A stretch of DNA of 8,147 nucleotides from Opitutales bacterium. GTDB taxonomy: Bacteria > Verrucomicrobiota > Verrucomicrobiia > Opitutales > Intestinicryptomonadaceae. The translations under genes were made by a program, and so were the position numbers. Positions 5,461 to 8,147 of this stretch are shown here, in pieces; the first letter of the stretch is position 1, and every line of letters starts with the position of its first letter. The DNA lies in NCBI GenBank assembly GCA_017526045.1, contig JAFXRX010000020.1, forward strand, positions 1 through 8,147, written 5' to 3'. The notes beneath the pieces are model-generated. The model was not told where the DNA came from and made no database searches. It saw nothing but the letters and a program-made list of their open reading frames with translations.

Positions 5461-6417
5461 TTATTTTTCGGGGGTTTTGCGGTCTTCGCACACTCTGCGA
5501 ATATAAGCCGAAGTATCCGAAACCGTAGCGGAAAAAGGCTTCCTTTCGGGGTGGTAAAAAATAAAAACATCGGACGGCGAAAACGCCGCGACAATATCAA
5601 GCGATTCCAAAAAAGCCGCATATTCGCTGTCGGCAATCTTTGCTTTCACCCTCGTGCCTTTATAAATTCTTCTGACGGGGACAAATATCATGTTCTCCGA
5701 AGCGTAATTTACAAAATCCGGATCCGCAAAAATTTTTGCGTTAAAGACATTTTTAACGTCTTGCGAGACTACAAAAACGATATATTTGCCCTCTTTTTTC
5801 GCCATCTGCTGCAAAGTCGAAACGCTCGGAGGCGCAACCCAATTCGGGGGCTTTATTGCAGTTGTCGCCTGAGTGGACTTATCCGCCAATGCGGAACCCA
5901 TCTGCCCTGCAAAAAAAGATTTCATAAGCATAAGCAAATACGAATCGCTAAAGCTCCCCGCGGCTTTTGAGTCGCTTTTTTTCTTTTTGCCTCCGGAAGA
6001 CGCCTGCTTTCCGGCAAGGGCAGATGCCCTCGTGCTTACATAAAACCTGTTCGGGTGCTTAAAAAGCAGAATAATGTAGCCGCCGGAAGAAAGCCTTTCG
6101 TTTTCGTCCAAAAACTTGGAGACAAAGCCCCCTATCTTTTTATTTTTAAATTTGTAAGCTTTTCCCGAAAGCGAAACATCCGCATTGCAAAATAAATAAT
6201 TTTCAGAGGCGAAATCCAAAAACTTTTTATCCTTAAACTCGGGCATGTCTTTTACGGCCTTGTCGCAATTTGGCGAAATGATAAATGCGATTGCCCTGTC
6301 TTCAAGCTCGGCTTTTTTAAGCAATGCATCCAAATCCGAATAAAAGGCGACGCCGGCAAAGGCAAAATTTGCAAAAGCCGCGAATGCCGAAAATAAGATT
6401 GCCCTTATTTTTCCCAT
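5461..6417 (-). CDS. exported protein with two degenerate thioredoxin-like domains (paralog 2)
   Basis: A 318-residue exported protein of unknown function and paralog of the gene at 4038-5057. It has a Sec signal peptide (MGKIRAILFSAFAAFANFAFA, probable cleavage after A21). Region A (about 23-128) has DLDALLKKAELEDRAIAFI, then SPNCDK (48-53), where a thioredoxin would have WCxxC, and a strand ending HPNR (121-124). A low-complexity linker with SSGGKKKKSDSK (140-151) follows. Region B (about 198-300) has LQQMAKKEGKYIVFVVSQDV and ends FYHPERKPF. Only C51 remains at the old active site, so classical disulphide exchange is unlikely. Unlike paralog 1 it lacks the C-terminal CxxC, keeping a single C310. 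It starts 40 nt after the diadenylate cyclase stop and is probably cotranscribed with it. No Shine-Dalgarno is clear. The thioredoxin-like reading is inference from pattern. Confidence 0.8.
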   Translation of the reverse strand: MGKIRAILFSAFAAFANFAFAGVAFYSDLDALLKKAELEDRAIAFIISPNCDKAVKDMPEFKDKKFLDFASENYLFCNADVSLSGKAYKFKNKKIGGFVSKFLDENERLSSGGYIILLFKHPNRFYVSTRASALAGKQASSGGKKKKSDSKAAGSFSDSYLLMLMKSFFAGQMGSALADKSTQATTAIKPPNWVAPPSVSTLQQMAKKEGKYIVFVVSQDVKNVFNAKIFADPDFVNYASENMIFVPVRRIYKGTRVKAKIADSEYAAFLESLDIVAAFSPSDVFIFYHPERKPFSATVSDTSAYIRRVCEDRKTPEK

Positions 6418-6457
6418 GTTGGATCTAACTTTGAAAAAGCTTTAAAAAAAATTCAAA

Positions 6458-7798
6458 TCAGGCGCGCGGCTCGGAAAGCACGACCATCTGCCCTTTTCTG
6501 AAAAGCGAAAGCTGCCCCGTGCTCGACGAAACCACAAACGCAAGGCAGTCCGCCGCAAGCGAAATCGAATAAGCCGCGGCGTGGCGCGCCCCAAGCCCGC
6601 CGGGGAGCTTCAAATTGAAGTCGGGCGTGTGCACAAGAGCCCCCGCGACTTCCAATGTGCCGCTGCCGTCTATTACAAAAGCTCCGTCGATTAGCGAAAA
6701 TTCCTTCACTGTCTCGTCCATGAAGGGGCTTAGGACGTTTCTGTCCTCGGGCTTGTAGCCCGCAAACGGGTTCAAGACAAGCTGCTTTAAAAACGGGCGC
6801 AGCTTTTCGATGTCGCCCACGATAAAAAGGCTGCCAACGGGCTTGCCCTCGCGCCCCTCGACCGCGAGCTCGGTTGCGATGTCGATTACCCTTTCGACGA
6901 CGTCGGGCTTGACGCCCGCGGGCAGCGCGTCCGCCGTCTTCATGTAAAACTGCGAAAATTCCGCGCCGACGTTGAACACGACAATAGAGTCTATCGCGTC
7001 GCTGCCGCGTATGCCGCCGATGCAGCATACCTTGTCGTTTTCGCGCAAAATGCCCTTTGTAATTCCGACCAAAATCGCGCTTTTGAGCTGCCCCATTCTT
7101 ATGCGCGAATAGGAACGCACGCTGACGATTTCGTCGAACTCCTCAATGTCGGCGTCGGTTCTGCGCTCGCTGACCAAAACGACCCTCATGCCGTTGAAAT
7201 AGTTTGCAAGGCGTATGCCGTTTGTGAAAGTGTCGCCCATTACGACGACCGCGGTGCAGCCGCTTTCGCGCGCTATATTTTCCGCGCGGGTCAGAAATAC
7301 CCTGTTCATTCTGCGGACTTTGTCGCGCAGCCCGTCGGTGCCCGTAAACGCCTCGAAAACGCGCTCCTGGAAAGTTTTAAGCGGCATGGGCAGCACCATT
7401 TTCGCGATAGTTTCGTCGTCGGACAAAATTCTCGCCAAAGACGAGAGCACCTGCAAATACGAAGGCTCGTCGGACTGCGCCAAAATCAAAAAAAGCATGC
7501 GCGCGTTCGAATACTGCTCCTTGCCGCCCAGGCGCAGTCCGTGGGGGCATCTGCCGATTACAAAAACGTATTTGCGCGAAAGTTTTTTAAGGCGCAGGTG
7601 CGGCAGGCAAACGCAGTTGCCCAAGTAGGTGGACATCGAATTTTCGCGCTCGGCAAGCTCTTTTAAAATTTCCTTTTTCGACTCCCCGCCCAAAAACGAA
7701 TCAGGGACCGCCCCGACAAGCTCGCCCAACGCCTCCTCAAAATCGGCGCTTTTCAAGTCGATTATGCGGGACTTTGCCAGAAACGATTCGAGCCTCAT
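6458..7798 (-). CDS. EIIA-like / pyruvate-kinase-C-like / diadenylate cyclase (DAC) fusion protein
   Basis: Predicted to make cyclic di-AMP from two ATP in the cytosol. The 446-residue protein has three parts. Residues 1-150 resemble a fructose-type PTS EIIA domain: RENSMSTYLGNCVCLPHLR (51-69) aligns with the usual RE..ST.iG.gvaiPHar segment, placing the phosphoacceptor histidine at H67. Residues about 160-290 (RAENIARESGCTAVVVMGDT, then ILVGITKGILRENDKVCCIGG) resemble the pyruvate kinase C-terminal fold found in archaeal DacZ/CdaZ. Residues about 300-446 are a DAC domain: GSLFIVGD (322-329), the DGA motif D371-G372-A373, and GARHAAA with R405-H406 in place of the RHR motif. The third residue is Ala. 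The VSSSTGQLSLFRKG end (423-436) matches the C-terminal DAC strands. No membrane segment or DisA DNA-binding domain is present. It begins 3 nt after nuoA and lacks a clear Shine-Dalgarno, suggesting translational coupling. Confidence 0.85.
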   Translation of the reverse strand: MRLESFLAKSRIIDLKSADFEEALGELVGAVPDSFLGGESKKEILKELAERENSMSTYLGNCVCLPHLRLKKLSRKYVFVIGRCPHGLRLGGKEQYSNARMLFLILAQSDEPSYLQVLSSLARILSDDETIAKMVLPMPLKTFQERVFEAFTGTDGLRDKVRRMNRVFLTRAENIARESGCTAVVVMGDTFTNGIRLANYFNGMRVVLVSERRTDADIEEFDEIVSVRSYSRIRMGQLKSAILVGITKGILRENDKVCCIGGIRGSDAIDSIVVFNVGAEFSQFYMKTADALPAGVKPDVVERVIDIATELAVEGREGKPVGSLFIVGDIEKLRPFLKQLVLNPFAGYKPEDRNVLSPFMDETVKEFSLIDGAFVIDGSGTLEVAGALVHTPDFNLKLPGGLGARHAAAYSISLAADCLAFVVSSSTGQLSLFRKGQMVVLSEPRA

Positions 7799-7801
7799 TT
7801 T

Positions 7802-8147
7802 TTAAACGTTTGTTTTGGGTATATTCCAGTCGAGCGCGCCCTTTTTAATTTCGTAAAACACGCCCGCGACAATCAGGGCTACAAAGAACATCGCCGGCAA
7901 AATTATCGAGATGTTGCCCGCGACAAAATCGCGGTAGACAAGCGCCAAAGGAATTATGAAAACCGCCTCGATGTCGAACACCACAAAGAGCATCGCCACT
8001 ACGTAAAACTTTGCGCCGAAGCGCGGATGCGGCTTTGCAACGGGCTTTATGCCGCTTTCGTACGCGGAATTTTTCACCGCGTTTTTCTTCGAGCGCTGCC
8101 CGAAGATGTGGCTTGCCGCGATGATGCCGAACGCCACTGCGAACGCC
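7802..8147 (-). CDS. nuoA: NADH-quinone oxidoreductase subunit A, 5' end outside the window
   Basis: Membrane subunit of respiratory complex I, next to the quinone site. The visible 115 codons run off the window edge at the 5' end. A GTG at 8137 is possible as a start but sits inside the first membrane helix (…AFAVAFGIIAASHIFGQ), so the real start is probably 15-20 codons upstream, beyond the window. Family landmarks are the conserved loop SAYESGIKP (44-52 counted from 8137), RFGAKFYVVAMLFVVFDIEAVFIIPLA with the FDIE acidic motif in the second helix, and a third helix at about 78-93. The stop is 3 nt before the diadenylate cyclase start. The gene downstream is not nuoB, as it would be in a standard nuo operon. 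Confidence 0.93.
   Translation of the reverse strand, partial: AFAVAFGIIAASHIFGQRSKKNAVKNSAYESGIKPVAKPHPRFGAKFYVVAMLFVVFDIEAVFIIPLALVYRDFVAGNISIILPAMFFVALIVAGVFYEIKKGALDWNIPKTNV

Noticed and set aside
6453..7028. 191-codon minus-strand open frame inside the cyclase gene
   Set aside because: Arginine-rich out-of-frame reading of a GC-rich gene whose true frame has clear DAC motifs.
1..8147. CRISPR arrays, insertion sequences, tRNA or rRNA genes, phage genes
   Set aside because: No spaced direct repeats, transposase-like frames, terminal repeats or tRNA-like folds were seen by eye on either strand.

Overview
The window looks like a chromosomal stretch of a Gram-negative bacterium. It carries a Sec lipoprotein, two exported proteins, a NuoA respiratory subunit and a monotopic sugar-phosphate transferase. 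Shine-Dalgarno signals are weak or absent before several genes, and spacers are very A/T-rich while housekeeping genes are GC-richer. The chlorosome-free, PTS-domain/DacZ-like diadenylate cyclase would suit the Verrucomicrobiota/PVC group, but no rRNA or diagnostic marker is present, so this placement is a low-confidence guess.

Layout. (1) 1-1153: divergent housekeeping genes, pgsA (phosphatidylglycerophosphate synthase, minus) and coaD (phosphopantetheine adenylyltransferase, plus), with a 74-nt spacer. (2) 1154-1377: a spacer with nested inverted repeats and a possible 30-codon ORF running into galE. (3) 1378-3968, plus strand: galE (UDP-glucose 4-epimerase), a PglC/WcaJ-type sugar transferase that would start a lipid-linked glycan, then two small envelope proteins of unknown function (one membrane-anchored, one lipoprotein). 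Spacing is tight, so this is probably one transcription unit for surface glycan synthesis. (4) 3969-6417, minus strand: two tandem paralogous exported proteins, each apparently made of two degenerate thioredoxin-like domains. The 403-nt gap between them (5058-5460) holds a promoter for the downstream copy, several hairpins including a strong terminator-like one, a possible short RNA, and helically phased T-tracts. (5) 6458-8147, minus strand: a three-part fusion of a PTS EIIA-like domain, a pyruvate-kinase-C-like domain and a diadenylate cyclase (DAC) domain. It sits 3 nt downstream of a 5'-truncated nuoA.

How the genes may work together. The reading order nuoA, diadenylate cyclase, second thioredoxin-like paralog is compact enough to be an operon. 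The cyclase is the most notable gene: its architecture suggests that phosphorylation or metabolite state sensed by an EIIA-type domain could set c-di-AMP synthesis. The pair of exported thioredoxin-like proteins has no recognised function and is the second point of interest.
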